From assembly GCA_034435675.1 (NCBI GenBank), contig DAOTWP010000176.1, positions 1 through 14,347 on the forward strand: a stretch of 14,347 nucleotides of DNA, written 5' to 3'. The DNA is from DAOTWP01 sp034435675 (GTDB taxonomy: Bacteria > Chloroflexota > Anaerolineae > Aggregatilineales > Phototrophicaceae). How positions within the stretch are numbered: the stretch's first letter is position 1; every line of letters starts with the position of its first letter. Shown piece by piece: positions 1 through 6,935 of this stretch. Made by a program: the position numbers and the translations under genes. Below the pieces are notes generated by a model that did not search any database, was not told where the DNA came from, and worked only from the letters and a program-made list of their open reading frames with translations.

Positions 1-456
1 GACCTGCCCCGCGCCCATGCCGCGCTGACCGGGCACGATGACACGGTGGTGAACAGCGGCTCGCTGGCGCTGATCGGGCGGCGGCATCTGCGCAGCAACA
101 ACAGTTGGATGCACAACAGCGAACGGCTGGTGCGCGGCAAAAACCGCTGCACACTGCTGATCCACCCGGACGACGCCGCACAACGCAGCATCGCGGACGG
201 GCAGGTAGTCGAAGTGCGTTCGCGCGTGGGCTGCGTGCGGCTCCCGGCGGAGGTCAGCGAGACGATCATGCCCGGTGTGGTCAGCATCCCGCACGGCTGG
301 GGGCACGGGCGCAAGGGCGTGCAGTTGGATGTGGCGCAGCGTTTCGCGGGTGTGAGCATCAACGACCTGACCGACGAGCAGATGCTGGACGACCTGACCG
401 GCAACGCGGCGTTCAGCGGCGTGCCTGTGACCGTGCAGGGGGTGGCAGCAGGATAG
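1..456 (+). CDS. Molybdopterin (bis-MGD) oxidoreductase, C-terminal fragment
   Basis: The 5' end lies outside the window; 151 codons are visible, ending in TAG. The segment matches the C-terminal molybdopterin-dinucleotide-binding domain of the DMSO-reductase superfamily (formate dehydrogenase / assimilatory nitrate reductase type). The clearest part is the block around visible residues 25-40 (LIGRRHLRSNNSWMHNS), typical of the cofactor-contacting loop in these enzymes. It is followed by a small beta-barrel part with the usual wording on residues of the type 'ADGQVVEVRSRVG' and 'GVVSIPHGWGHG'. Members transfer electrons to or from a substrate at a Mo or W centre. The substrate cannot be read from this fragment, because the Fe-S and active-site parts are missing. 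Family call is firm; subfamily is open. Confidence 0.88.
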   Translation, partial: DLPRAHAALTGHDDTVVNSGSLALIGRRHLRSNNSWMHNSERLVRGKNRCTLLIHPDDAAQRSIADGQVVEVRSRVGCVRLPAEVSETIMPGVVSIPHGWGHGRKGVQLDVAQRFAGVSINDLTDEQMLDDLTGNAAFSGVPVTVQGVAAG

Positions 457-488
457 AATACGACCTATCCATAAACCTGCTTTTCTGA

Positions 489-602
489 ACAAGGGGATTA
501 TGCTCTTTAAGCAAATAATCAGGTTACCGGTAGGGTTGAAGCATGCTCCAACCCTGCGAAAAACGTTATTCGGTTAAATTTTTGATTGCATAATCCCTTT
601 GT
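489..602. repeat. Nested inverted-repeat element between convergent genes
   Basis: The arms 489-503 and 588-602 are complementary over 15 bp with a single G-T pair. A second hairpin lies nearly concentric inside: 533-538 (GGGTTG) pairs with 549-554 (CAACCC) around the palindrome AGCATGCT. The stretch is clearly more AT-rich than the coding DNA on both sides. It lies between the stop of the molybdopterin enzyme (456) and the stop of the minus-strand acetyltransferase (708), so it could end transcription from both sides. It could also be a small non-autonomous repeat. No matching flanking duplication was seen, so a transposed origin is not supported by the sequence alone. The remaining part of the 251-bp gap (603-707) holds a short hairpin at 659-672 and nothing else I can identify. 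Confidence 0.55.
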
Positions 603-707
603 CCGCGTTTACGGATAATCGCTGACGGTATCGGCACGACGGGTGGTGGCGCTGATCACGCCTGTTCAGGCGAGTCGCTAACCGGCAGCAGCGAGACAGG
701 CTGCCCC

Positions 708-1631
708 TCACCACTCCCTGCGCCACAGGTGGTTGGCGGCAGGATCGGTGAAGCCCAACGCTTCGTAGGTGTGGTTCGACACTGCGTTGCTGTACCACGC
801 GCCGACATACGCCACCTGAATCCCCAGCGCCTTGATGCCCCGCAGCCCTTCGAGAATTGCCGCCTTTGCCAGTCCCCTGCCCTGGTGCGCGGGATGCGTG
901 CAGACGGGTTCCAGAATGGCGAACGACTCGCGCGCATACGCCGTGAACGCCGCGTTTGCCGCCAGCGTGCCGTCCGGCGCTTCAACGACCAGATCAAGAT
1001 CAAGGCGATATTCGGGCGAAGTCTGGAAGTTGCGATATTCCTCCGCATTGTGGAACGTGCGCCCAAACGCCGCATTGAGCAAATCCGCCTGATGCTGCCA
1101 GTCGTCGGGGTGGCGGCGCATCGCCCGCACGGTATAGCCCTCCGGCACAGCAGCGTCAGGGATCGGCAGGGTCATCGGGCGGCGGCGGGTGTTCTCGTGC
1201 GCTTCGCTGCGGATATAGCCGCGCTGGTGCAGCAGGTCATTACGAAACGTGTCGTCCGCATACGCCCAGACTTCCAGCCAGCGCTGCCCGTTTTCGCCCG
1301 TCTGCGCCAGATGCGCCTCCGACCAGTCGAGCATGGCGGGTTCAAGCTCGCGGCGCTGCGGGTGAATCTGCAAAAACGCGCCGCCGTCGTATTCGGGAAT
1401 CACGACGCCGAGAAGCTGCTCGCTGGCATCCAGCCACAGATGCACAATCTGCGGCAGTTGGGCACGGTACGCGGCAGCGTCGGCGTCGCTGCGATGGTAG
1501 ATGCCCCCCAGCCAGCGGCGCGGTTCCCAGTTGCGCAGCGATTGGTGCAGCAGGTAGGTGTCGAGCAGAAAACGGGTGATCGCGCTGATGTCCGCATCGC
1601 CGCCATAGGGACGGTCGTGAATGGGGGTCAT
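708..1631 (-). CDS. Tandem GNAT-family N-acetyltransferase
   Basis: A 307-residue protein with two GNAT-like halves. The C-terminal half (about 160-307) carries the acetyl-CoA-binding motif A: VCTHPAHQGRGLAKA at about 244-257 (the Q/R-x-x-G-x-G/A loop), with a SNAVSNHTYEALGF block near 281-294 that corresponds to motif B. The N-terminal half (about 1-150) ends in a LLHQRGYIRS segment that looks like the end of a second, degenerate GNAT fold. Such double-GNAT proteins usually acetylate small amines or aminoglycoside-like molecules, but the substrate cannot be read here. The start ATG has a GGAG ribosome site 8 nt upstream (plus-strand 1640-1643). It is a single-gene unit, divergent from prfA. 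Confidence 0.85.
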   Translation of the reverse strand: MTPIHDRPYGGDADISAITRFLLDTYLLHQSLRNWEPRRWLGGIYHRSDADAAAYRAQLPQIVHLWLDASEQLLGVVIPEYDGGAFLQIHPQRRELEPAMLDWSEAHLAQTGENGQRWLEVWAYADDTFRNDLLHQRGYIRSEAHENTRRRPMTLPIPDAAVPEGYTVRAMRRHPDDWQHQADLLNAAFGRTFHNAEEYRNFQTSPEYRLDLDLVVEAPDGTLAANAAFTAYARESFAILEPVCTHPAHQGRGLAKAAILEGLRGIKALGIQVAYVGAWYSNAVSNHTYEALGFTDPAANHLWRREW

Positions 1632-1684
1632 GGTGCTGTCTCCGGAGATAGGGCTGTTCGGTCAAATCAGAATGCCCTGTCAGT

Positions 1685-1713
1685 ATTGTATCATGGCTTG
1701 CGGCACCTCTGAA
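1685..1713 (-). promoter_or_regulatory. Candidate promoter of the GNAT gene
   Basis: Read on the minus strand, a TTCAGA box (1708-1713) and a TACAAT box (1685-1690, 5 of 6 to TATAAT) are 17 nt apart. This would place the transcript start about 45-50 nt before the ATG at 1631, in front of the GGAG ribosome site. Consensus match only. Confidence 0.4.
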
Positions 1714-1746
1714 CGACGCCCCCTACCCGCGCCGCCGCCGCCCCGC

Positions 1747-1752
1747 TATAAT
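1747..1752 (+). promoter_or_regulatory. TATAAT box upstream of prfA, spaced for a leaderless ORF
   Basis: A perfect TATAAT lies 7 nt before an ATG at 1760. That spacing is the arrangement known for leaderless transcripts, where the -10 box sits about 7 nt before the start codon. There is no convincing -35 box in the very GC-rich DNA upstream. It is the best candidate for the prfA promoter and would give a leader of about 185 nt. Confidence 0.4.
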
Positions 1753-1759
1753 CAGCGTC

Positions 1760-1804
1760 ATGTTGACCGAACGACACCGCGCCAAACGCCTCGACGCCCT
1801 GTAG
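1760..1804 (+). CDS. Possible 14-residue leader peptide ending in UAG
   Basis: An ATG 7 nt downstream of the TATAAT box opens a 14-codon frame (MLTERHRAKRLDAL) ending in TAG at 1802-1804. The codons are G/C-ending, as in the neighbouring genes. The same frame stays open for 32 more codons after the TAG and ends at a TGA at 1901-1903, the first three bases of the palindrome in front of prfA. No ribosome site is seen, so translation would have to be leaderless. It may be an accidental frame or the remnant of a decayed gene; the part after the TAG is less gene-like in codon use. It is listed because UAG is read only by release factor 1, the product of the next gene. Confidence 0.25.
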   Translation: MLTERHRAKRLDAL

Positions 1805-1900
1805 CGGGCTGTGCCTGCGCTGCTGCCTGCGGGCAGTGCTGTTCATGCTGCCATGTCCCGTGTACCAGAATTGTCGCCAACACCAGCCCACCACCCGCAT

Positions 1901-1920
1901 TGACCCCTGCGCAGGGGTCA
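1901..1920 (+). promoter_or_regulatory. Perfect 20-bp palindrome in the prfA leader
   Basis: TGACCCCTGC followed by its exact reverse complement GCAGGGGTCA. As RNA it would form an 8-bp stem with a 4-nt loop; as DNA it would suit a dimeric repressor. It ends 24 nt before the prfA ATG and 10 nt before the ribosome site AAGGAC (1931-1936). No T-tract follows, so it does not look like a standard intrinsic terminator. Confidence 0.5.
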
Positions 1921-1944
1921 GAAACGACTGAAGGACGTTGACCC

Positions 1945-3027
1945 ATGTCTATGTTTGACAAATTGGCAGAAGTTGAAGCCCGCTATAATGAACTCGAACG
2001 CCTGATGAGCGACCCGGCGCTCATCAGCGATTACAGCAAAGTCACCGAATACGCCCAGGAACGCTCCGACATGAGCGAGATTGTCGAGCTGTACCGCCAG
2101 TACAAACGCCAGGCGCAGCAGCTTGCCGAAGCGCGGGATTTGCTCAATACCGAAAAAGACGCCGATATGCGCGAACTGGCGGAACTGGATATCGAAACGC
2201 TCGTACCGAGCATCGAGTCGCTGTCCGAACGGCTCATGAAGCTGCTGGTGCCCAAGGACCCGCGCGACGACAAAAACGTGATCATCGAAATCCGTGCCGG
2301 GGCGGGCGGCGACGAAGCCGGCTTGTTCGCTGCCGAGCTGTTCCGCATGTATGCGCGCTATGCCGAAACTCGCGGCTGGAAAGTCGAACTGATGGACAGC
2401 AACGACACTGGCGTGGGCGGCATCAAAAGCCTCACGGCGATGATTAAAGGCAGGGGCGCGTACAGCCGCCTGAAATGGGAAAGCGGCGTCCACCGCGTGC
2501 AGCGCGTGCCCGTCACCGAAAGTCAGGGGCGCATCCATACCAGCACGGCTACCGTTGCTGTGCTGGCGGAAATGGACGAGGTAGACGTGAAGCTGGATAT
2601 GAAAGACGTGCGCGTGGATGTTTATCGCAGTCAGGGCGCGGGTGGGCAGAGCGTCAACACCACTGACTCGGCGGTACGTATGACCCACCTCCCCAGCGGC
2701 ATCGTCGTTGAAATGCAGGACGAACGCAGCCAGTTGCAGAACCGCGAACGCGCCAAACAGGTGCTCATCGCGCGGCTGTACGAGGCGGAGCAGGAACGCC
2801 AGCGAGCCGCGCAGGAGGCAGAACGACGCGGGCAGGTCGGCAGTGGGGATCGCAGCGAGAAGATTCGCACGTACAACTTTCCGCAGAACCGCGTCACCGA
2901 CCACCGCATCGGCTACAGCAGCTACAACCTGCCCGCCGTGATGAACGGTGAGATTGACGAGTTCATTGACGAACTCGCCACGCGCAGCCAGGCGGAAGCG
3001 CTGGCAGCCGGCGGCGCAGACGAATAG
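1945..3027 (+). CDS. prfA: Peptide chain release factor 1 (RF1)
   Basis: A 360-residue class-I release factor that recognises UAA and UAG in the ribosomal A site and triggers hydrolysis of peptidyl-tRNA. The anticodon-like tripeptide is PVT at 189-191 (within RVPVTESQGRIHTS), which marks RF1; RF2 has SPF here. The GGQ catalytic loop is at 233-235 (YRSQGAGGQSVNTTDSAVR), the position it has in E. coli RF1. The N-terminal coiled domain covers about residues 1-105, with RAGAGGDEAGLFA at about 117-129. Length is normal for the family. The start ATG has AAGGAC 8 nt upstream. The glutamine methyltransferase gene prmC, which often follows prfA and modifies the GGQ glutamine, is not next to it here. 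Confidence 0.98.
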   Translation: MSMFDKLAEVEARYNELERLMSDPALISDYSKVTEYAQERSDMSEIVELYRQYKRQAQQLAEARDLLNTEKDADMRELAELDIETLVPSIESLSERLMKLLVPKDPRDDKNVIIEIRAGAGGDEAGLFAAELFRMYARYAETRGWKVELMDSNDTGVGGIKSLTAMIKGRGAYSRLKWESGVHRVQRVPVTESQGRIHTSTATVAVLAEMDEVDVKLDMKDVRVDVYRSQGAGGQSVNTTDSAVRMTHLPSGIVVEMQDERSQLQNRERAKQVLIARLYEAEQERQRAAQEAERRGQVGSGDRSEKIRTYNFPQNRVTDHRIGYSSYNLPAVMNGEIDEFIDELATRSQAEALAAGGADE

Positions 3028-3049
3028 CGCTGCTGGCTGCGCGACAACG

Positions 3050-3064
3050 CCCCGTTTTTGGGGG
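3050..3064 (+). terminator. Weak hairpin after prfA
   Basis: CCCC (3050-3053) can pair with the G-run at 3060-3064 around a GTTTTT loop, 23 nt after the prfA stop. There is no T-tract on the 3' side, so read-through into the next gene is possible. Confidence 0.25.
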
Positions 3065-3086
3065 TAACGCGCTGGTGGCACGACGG

Positions 3087-3092
3087 TATAAT
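3087..3092 (+). promoter_or_regulatory. -10 box for the YugP-like gene
   Basis: A perfect TATAAT lies 62 nt before the ATG at 3155, in a stretch with lower GC than its surroundings. No good -35 box at 16-18 nt was found. It would give the protease gene its own transcript start separate from prfA. Confidence 0.4.
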
Positions 3093-3154
3093 CTCTGTTT
3101 AGATACTCGTCTATGTTGCAGGGTATTTGAATGGTTGAGAGTTGAGGTGTAACC

Positions 3155-3877
3155 ATGCCGTTGTTCTTCTTCGATCCCCTGTTCCTGCTGTTTTCGATTC
3201 CGGGCTTGCTGTTGAGCCTGTGGGCGCAGGCAAAGGTGCGCGGGGCTTTCGCGCGGTATTCGCAGGTGCGCAATACTACCGGCATGACCGGCGCCCAGGT
3301 CGCGCAGCGGATTTTGCGCGCTAACGGGCTGGACGGCGTCGTGCGGATTGAACCTGTACAGGGTTTCCTGAGTGACCACTATGACCCGCGTGGCAAAGTG
3401 CTGCGCCTCAGTCCGGATGTCTATAACGGCACCAGCCTTGCCGCCGCCGGGATTGCCGCGCACGAAGTCGGGCATGCGGTGCAGGATCAGGTCGAATACG
3501 CGCCGCTGAATCTGCGCAGCGCGATTGTGCCTGGCGTGCAGATTGGCGGTTGGGTCGGTCCGATCATCTTCTTCGTCGGCTTCGGGCTGGCAATTGCGGG
3601 CAGCGCGTTCGGCACTGCTGTCGCGTGGTTGGGGGTAATCCTGTTCGGCTTGACGGCGCTGTTCGCGCTGGTCACGCTGCCAGTGGAATTTGATGCCAGC
3701 CGCCGCGCCAAAGCGCAGTTGGTCAGCGAAGGCATTATCGCGCCGCAGGATATGGGCGGCATCAACGCCGTGCTGGACGCCGCCGCGCTGACCTATGTCG
3801 CCGCCGCGATTCAGGCGATTATGCAGGTGGCATACTACGCCTTTATCCTGATGCAGGCGACGCAGAACCGCGACTAA
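3155..3877 (+). CDS. YugP-like membrane zinc metallopeptidase
   Basis: A 240-residue membrane protein of the neutral zinc metallopeptidase family (Zn_peptidase_2, B. subtilis YugP type). The zinc site HEVGH is at 103-107 (AAGIAAHEVGHAVQDQ). The family's downstream glutamate appears in LPVEFDASRRAKAQL near 185, a likely third zinc ligand. Hydrophobic segments are seen at about 2-22, 127-175 (long enough for two helices) and 212-235, so the catalytic part sits next to the membrane. Length matches the family. The ribosome site GAGGTG (3144-3149) is 5 nt before the ATG. Substrates of this family are mostly unknown. It converges on the Hsp70-like gene, so a shared quality-control role is possible but only suggested by proximity. 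Confidence 0.92.
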   Translation: MPLFFFDPLFLLFSIPGLLLSLWAQAKVRGAFARYSQVRNTTGMTGAQVAQRILRANGLDGVVRIEPVQGFLSDHYDPRGKVLRLSPDVYNGTSLAAAGIAAHEVGHAVQDQVEYAPLNLRSAIVPGVQIGGWVGPIIFFVGFGLAIAGSAFGTAVAWLGVILFGLTALFALVTLPVEFDASRRAKAQLVSEGIIAPQDMGGINAVLDAAALTYVAAAIQAIMQVAYYAFILMQATQNRD

Positions 3878-3888
3878 CCGGGCATTGT

Positions 3889-3927
3889 TGGGGCACGCCG
3901 CAGTCGCTGTGTGCCGGGTGTGCCCCA
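3889..3927. terminator. Bidirectional terminator-like hairpin between convergent genes
   Basis: TGGGGCAC (3889-3896) pairs perfectly with GTGCCCCA (3920-3927) over 8 bp, around a 23-nt loop that contains alternative short pairings. It fills the 78-bp gap between the stops of the protease (3877) and the Hsp70-like gene (3956) and could serve both strands. There is no U-tract on either side. Confidence 0.45.
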
Positions 3928-3955
3928 CTGTTCTGCTCCCCTGCTGGCGACCGAC

Positions 3956-5755
3956 CTACCCCGTCGGCTGCACCGCCAGCAGATACTGTGTCACCGGCGC
4001 GCCCCGGCTGCCTGCCGCCAGATTCCCGCCCAGGACAACCTCGCCCGCCGGAAAATCGCGGTAGTAGACCTGCATCACCCGCGAGATCAGCGCAAAATCA
4101 TCACTGATTTCCAGCCACAGAGTCGCCGGGGTGAAGTCCTGCCGCAGCCAATCGGGCGCGCGCTCCACCGCCATTTCGTAGGCGACAAACACCCGCGCCG
4201 GGCATAACAGCCGCAGTCGCAGCGCCTCCGCGTCGGTCAGCTCACGATCCAGATTCGCCGCTTGCAGCGCCGCCAGCCCATCCAGCGCCGAAGGCAGGCG
4301 GCTGAAGGTAAAATTCCAGTCGTGATACACTTTGCCGTTCACGCTCAGGGTATGCAGCAGCACGGCGCGCCCGCTGCTGCTGCGCGCATCGGCAATCAAT
4401 CGCGCCGGGTCCTGTGCCGGGCGGCGCGGCACATCATGCGCGACAACAGCAAACCCGCCAGTGACACTGACCAGCGGATCAATATCGCGCACACGCTCGC
4501 TGCTAAAAATCCCGCCCAGCAGCGCGCGAAACGCCGGAATCAACGATGAGCCGCCCGTGCGCAGCACCAGATCGACACTGCCTGCGCTCACGTCCGCCCG
4601 CCTGAGCACATCCCACACGCCGCGTTCCACCGCCGCAATCTCCCCCGCGATCAGGCGTTCCAGCCGCCGCCGCGTGAGTGTTTCGTTGAGGGCGATATTC
4701 TGGTAGTTGAAGCTCAGCACTGCCGACTGTTCTACCGAAAGCGCGATTTTGACACGTTCAATTTCCTTGAACAGCTTGAAGCCGATATTGTGCGTCACCA
4801 GCGTTTCCAGCGCCTGATACGGCGTTGGGTCTGCGGCGCTGCGCTGAAGCTGGCGAATGCGTTCGCGCTGGCGTGGGCGCGAAAGCTCCGGCATCGTCTG
4901 CCACGAAAGCAGCTTGTCCTGCATTTCCGGCGACAACCTGCCGCTGTCCCCGCCGCCAAAGTGCGGCAGCAGCGACTCCATAATGCGCCGGTCCAGGTCA
5001 TCGCCGCCCACCTGCACGCCACCCGTCGCCAGGATTTCCGGCGCTGCCGGACCGCCCACCCGCGCCACCGTCAGATCAAGCGTGCCCCCGCCGAAGTCAA
5101 AGACCAGCACGGTCTGCCGCTGGGCGCTGTCGCGGTGGTGCAGGTACGCCACGCCCACTGGCTCCAGCTCAAACTGCACCCGGCTGAACCCTGCCAGATG
5201 CGCTGCCCGCAGCAGAATCGCCTCGGCGCGGCTGTCTACCAGCGCGTTAGGCGAAAACTGCACCGGGCGCCCCAGCACAATCTCGCTGATCGCCCCGCCA
5301 AGCTGGTTTTCCGCCATCGTTTTCAGGCGGCGCAGCACCGCCGCGATCAGATCATCCACGCGGTAAAAACGGCTGAATACCTGCGTGCCTTCGTAGCGGC
5401 GGTTGAACAGCGCGCGTTTGATGGATTGAATCAGCCGCCCGTGCGCGCCTTCGTCCACCAGCACATGCACCTGCTGCGTATATTCAATTTCGTCCGCATC
5501 GAGGCTGGCAACCGTGTTAGTGATTTCGCCTGCGTCACGCATACGCCAGCGTGCCGGGCGTCCGGTTTCCTTTTGCAGATACAGGTTCGCCGCCTGCGCG
5601 CCGACCGTCATATGCCCGGCACGGTCAATGTACAGCAGCGACGGCAGCATGTACGGATTATCGTTTGCCGGGTCTACCCGCAGGGTATGCAGCCGCGCTC
5701 CGTCATACAGGGCAATGGCGGAGTTGGTCGTGCCAAAGTCAACGCCAAGACGCAT
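3956..5755 (-). CDS. Hsp70-family (DnaK/YegD-like) ATPase with an extra C-terminal region
   Basis: A 599-residue protein with an actin/Hsp70 ATPase domain. Phosphate-1 loop: LGVDFGTTNSAIALYD at about 3-18. Connecting motif: GRPVQFSP at 162-169. Phosphate-2: VFDFGGGTLDLTV at about 218-230. Adenosine motif: LRTGGSSLIPAF at about 398-409. An insertion with NIGFKLFKEIERVKIALS at about 323-340 is like YegD-type Hsp70s. The last ~155 residues (from about 445) replace the usual DnaK substrate-binding domain, lack its recognisable motifs and are predicted to be beta-rich; I do not recognise them. I chose the ATG at 5755 because AGGA lies 5 nt upstream (plus-strand 5761-5764) and the protein then begins directly at the phosphate loop. 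An upstream GTG at 5776 would add seven residues. Likely a specialised cytosolic chaperone or ATP-dependent scaffold; no DnaJ or GrpE gene is nearby. Confidence 0.9.
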   Translation of the reverse strand: MRLGVDFGTTNSAIALYDGARLHTLRVDPANDNPYMLPSLLYIDRAGHMTVGAQAANLYLQKETGRPARWRMRDAGEITNTVASLDADEIEYTQQVHVLVDEGAHGRLIQSIKRALFNRRYEGTQVFSRFYRVDDLIAAVLRRLKTMAENQLGGAISEIVLGRPVQFSPNALVDSRAEAILLRAAHLAGFSRVQFELEPVGVAYLHHRDSAQRQTVLVFDFGGGTLDLTVARVGGPAAPEILATGGVQVGGDDLDRRIMESLLPHFGGGDSGRLSPEMQDKLLSWQTMPELSRPRQRERIRQLQRSAADPTPYQALETLVTHNIGFKLFKEIERVKIALSVEQSAVLSFNYQNIALNETLTRRRLERLIAGEIAAVERGVWDVLRRADVSAGSVDLVLRTGGSSLIPAFRALLGGIFSSERVRDIDPLVSVTGGFAVVAHDVPRRPAQDPARLIADARSSSGRAVLLHTLSVNGKVYHDWNFTFSRLPSALDGLAALQAANLDRELTDAEALRLRLLCPARVFVAYEMAVERAPDWLRQDFTPATLWLEISDDFALISRVMQVYYRDFPAGEVVLGGNLAAGSRGAPVTQYLLAVQPTG

Positions 5756-5791
5756 CGGCTTCCTCATCATAATCACACAGACAAATCAGGA

Positions 5792-5820
5792 ACTATACAA
5801 AAGCTCAGGGCAGTAAACAA
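5792..5820 (-). promoter_or_regulatory. Candidate promoter of the Hsp70-like gene
   Basis: On the minus strand, TTGTTT (5815-5820) and TATAGT (5792-5797, 5 of 6 to TATAAT) are 17 nt apart, giving a short leader of about 30 nt before the ATG at 5755. The box lies in the 109-bp gap behind the glycan operon, where no terminator hairpin is seen, so some read-through from the operon is also possible. Confidence 0.45.
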
Positions 5821-5864
5821 GTCTGACTCAAGCTGTTAAGGTCACAGATTCAGGGCGCAAACAA

Positions 5865-6935
5865 TCAGGGACGCCAACTGAGGAAACCGCGATATTCCAC
5901 GCGGGCGAGCAGGCGGGGTGTGCCCAGTGCGGAGTCCAGCGCGGGTGCGCCGGGGTCTATGGGCAGCAGGTATAACAGGCTGCGCCGCCGGTCCTGCGCA
6001 AAGACGCTGTATACCACGGCGTGGCTGTCCGGCGACCAGCGGGCTAGCTCGGCAAATCCCTCGGCAATGCTGGTCTGGCGCACCCGCTGTGGGCGTCCGG
6101 CAGTGGCGGTGTCCAGCAGGAACAACTCACTGTTGCCGCTCAGGTAACTGCACACCGCCAGCCAGCGCTGTTCTGGTGTCCAGTCAATGCAGCCCACCGC
6201 CGTGAAGTCTGTCGCGCGGGTGCGGCTGGCATCTGCAACCGAAACGAACACATTCTGCTCGCTGTCTGAAGCGGTGGTCAGGTACAGCCGCGTGCTGTCC
6301 GGCAGCCAGCGCAGGGTCGCGCCAAAGCGCCCAATATAACCTAACCAGCGCACTTCGCCAGTGGTCACATGCACCATGTTCAGCACAGTATCACCCTGCG
6401 GACCCAGCGACTGGCGCAGGTAAGCAATCCACTGCCCGTCTGGCGACCATGCCGCGCCGAGGATGTCACCCTCGACCAGATCGCGCCCTGCCCCGCTGTC
6501 CACATCGACCACTGCCAGCGCGCGCAGTGCCACCGTAATCGGGCGCAGAGTCAGCAGGTAGCGTCCATCCGGCGACCAGTCCAGCACCACGCCGCTGGTG
6601 GCGGCTGGCAAGATCCGCGAACGCCCGCTGCCGCCATCCGCAATATGCAGGGTGAATTGAGAATTATCCTCGGCGAGATATGCCAGTTGGCTGCCATCGG
6701 GCGACCAGCGCAGCAGGAAGTAGCGCACATCCGGCGTGGCTGCCAGCGTCACGCGCAGCAGGCGATCCACATCCAGCGCTTCGATGCGCGTGGCATACGA
6801 CCCGGCGCGCACCGTGTAGACGATCTCGCGCCCGCCCAGGGCGCGCCCTGCCAACAGCGCCAGCAGCGCTGCCAGCGTGCAGCCCAGCGCCAGCGCCAGC
6901 CAAACCCACCACAGCCGCCGCAGTGTCCTCAGCAT
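5865..6935 (-). CDS. Membrane-anchored TolB/WD40-like beta-propeller protein
   Basis: A 356-residue protein. Residues 1-9 are basic, followed by one hydrophobic segment (about 10-33), so it is probably a signal anchor with the rest outside the cytoplasm. The rest is a repeat array with PD40-type motifs WSPDG/WxPD at W77, W120, W163, W210, W252 and W300 and a terminal W at 354. The spacing of 42-54 residues fits six to seven blades. There are no catalytic residues; such propellers bind proteins or glycans. It is the last gene of the five-gene operon, and its ATG overlaps the stop of the preceding glycosyltransferase by 7 bp (6929-6935). This points to a role in the same pathway, for instance as a scaffold or glycan-binding subunit, but that is inference from context only. 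Confidence 0.82.
   Translation of the reverse strand: MLRTLRRLWWVWLALALGCTLAALLALLAGRALGGREIVYTVRAGSYATRIEALDVDRLLRVTLAATPDVRYFLLRWSPDGSQLAYLAEDNSQFTLHIADGGSGRSRILPAATSGVVLDWSPDGRYLLTLRPITVALRALAVVDVDSGAGRDLVEGDILGAAWSPDGQWIAYLRQSLGPQGDTVLNMVHVTTGEVRWLGYIGRFGATLRWLPDSTRLYLTTASDSEQNVFVSVADASRTRATDFTAVGCIDWTPEQRWLAVCSYLSGNSELFLLDTATAGRPQRVRQTSIAEGFAELARWSPDSHAVVYSVFAQDRRRSLLYLLPIDPGAPALDSALGTPRLLARVEYRGFLSWRP

Noticed and set aside
489..602. Classical MITE insertion
   Set aside because: No target-site duplication is visible at either end and no transposase in the window; kept only as an inverted-repeat element.
729..1712. Plus-strand open frame opposite the acetyltransferase
   Set aside because: The minus strand carries clear GNAT motifs, a ribosome site and a promoter; the opposite frame is a basic shadow product.
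1918..3285. Long open frame antisense to prfA
   Set aside because: The plus strand encodes a complete RF1 with all motifs; the antisense product has no recognisable domain and is a by-product of high GC and codon bias.
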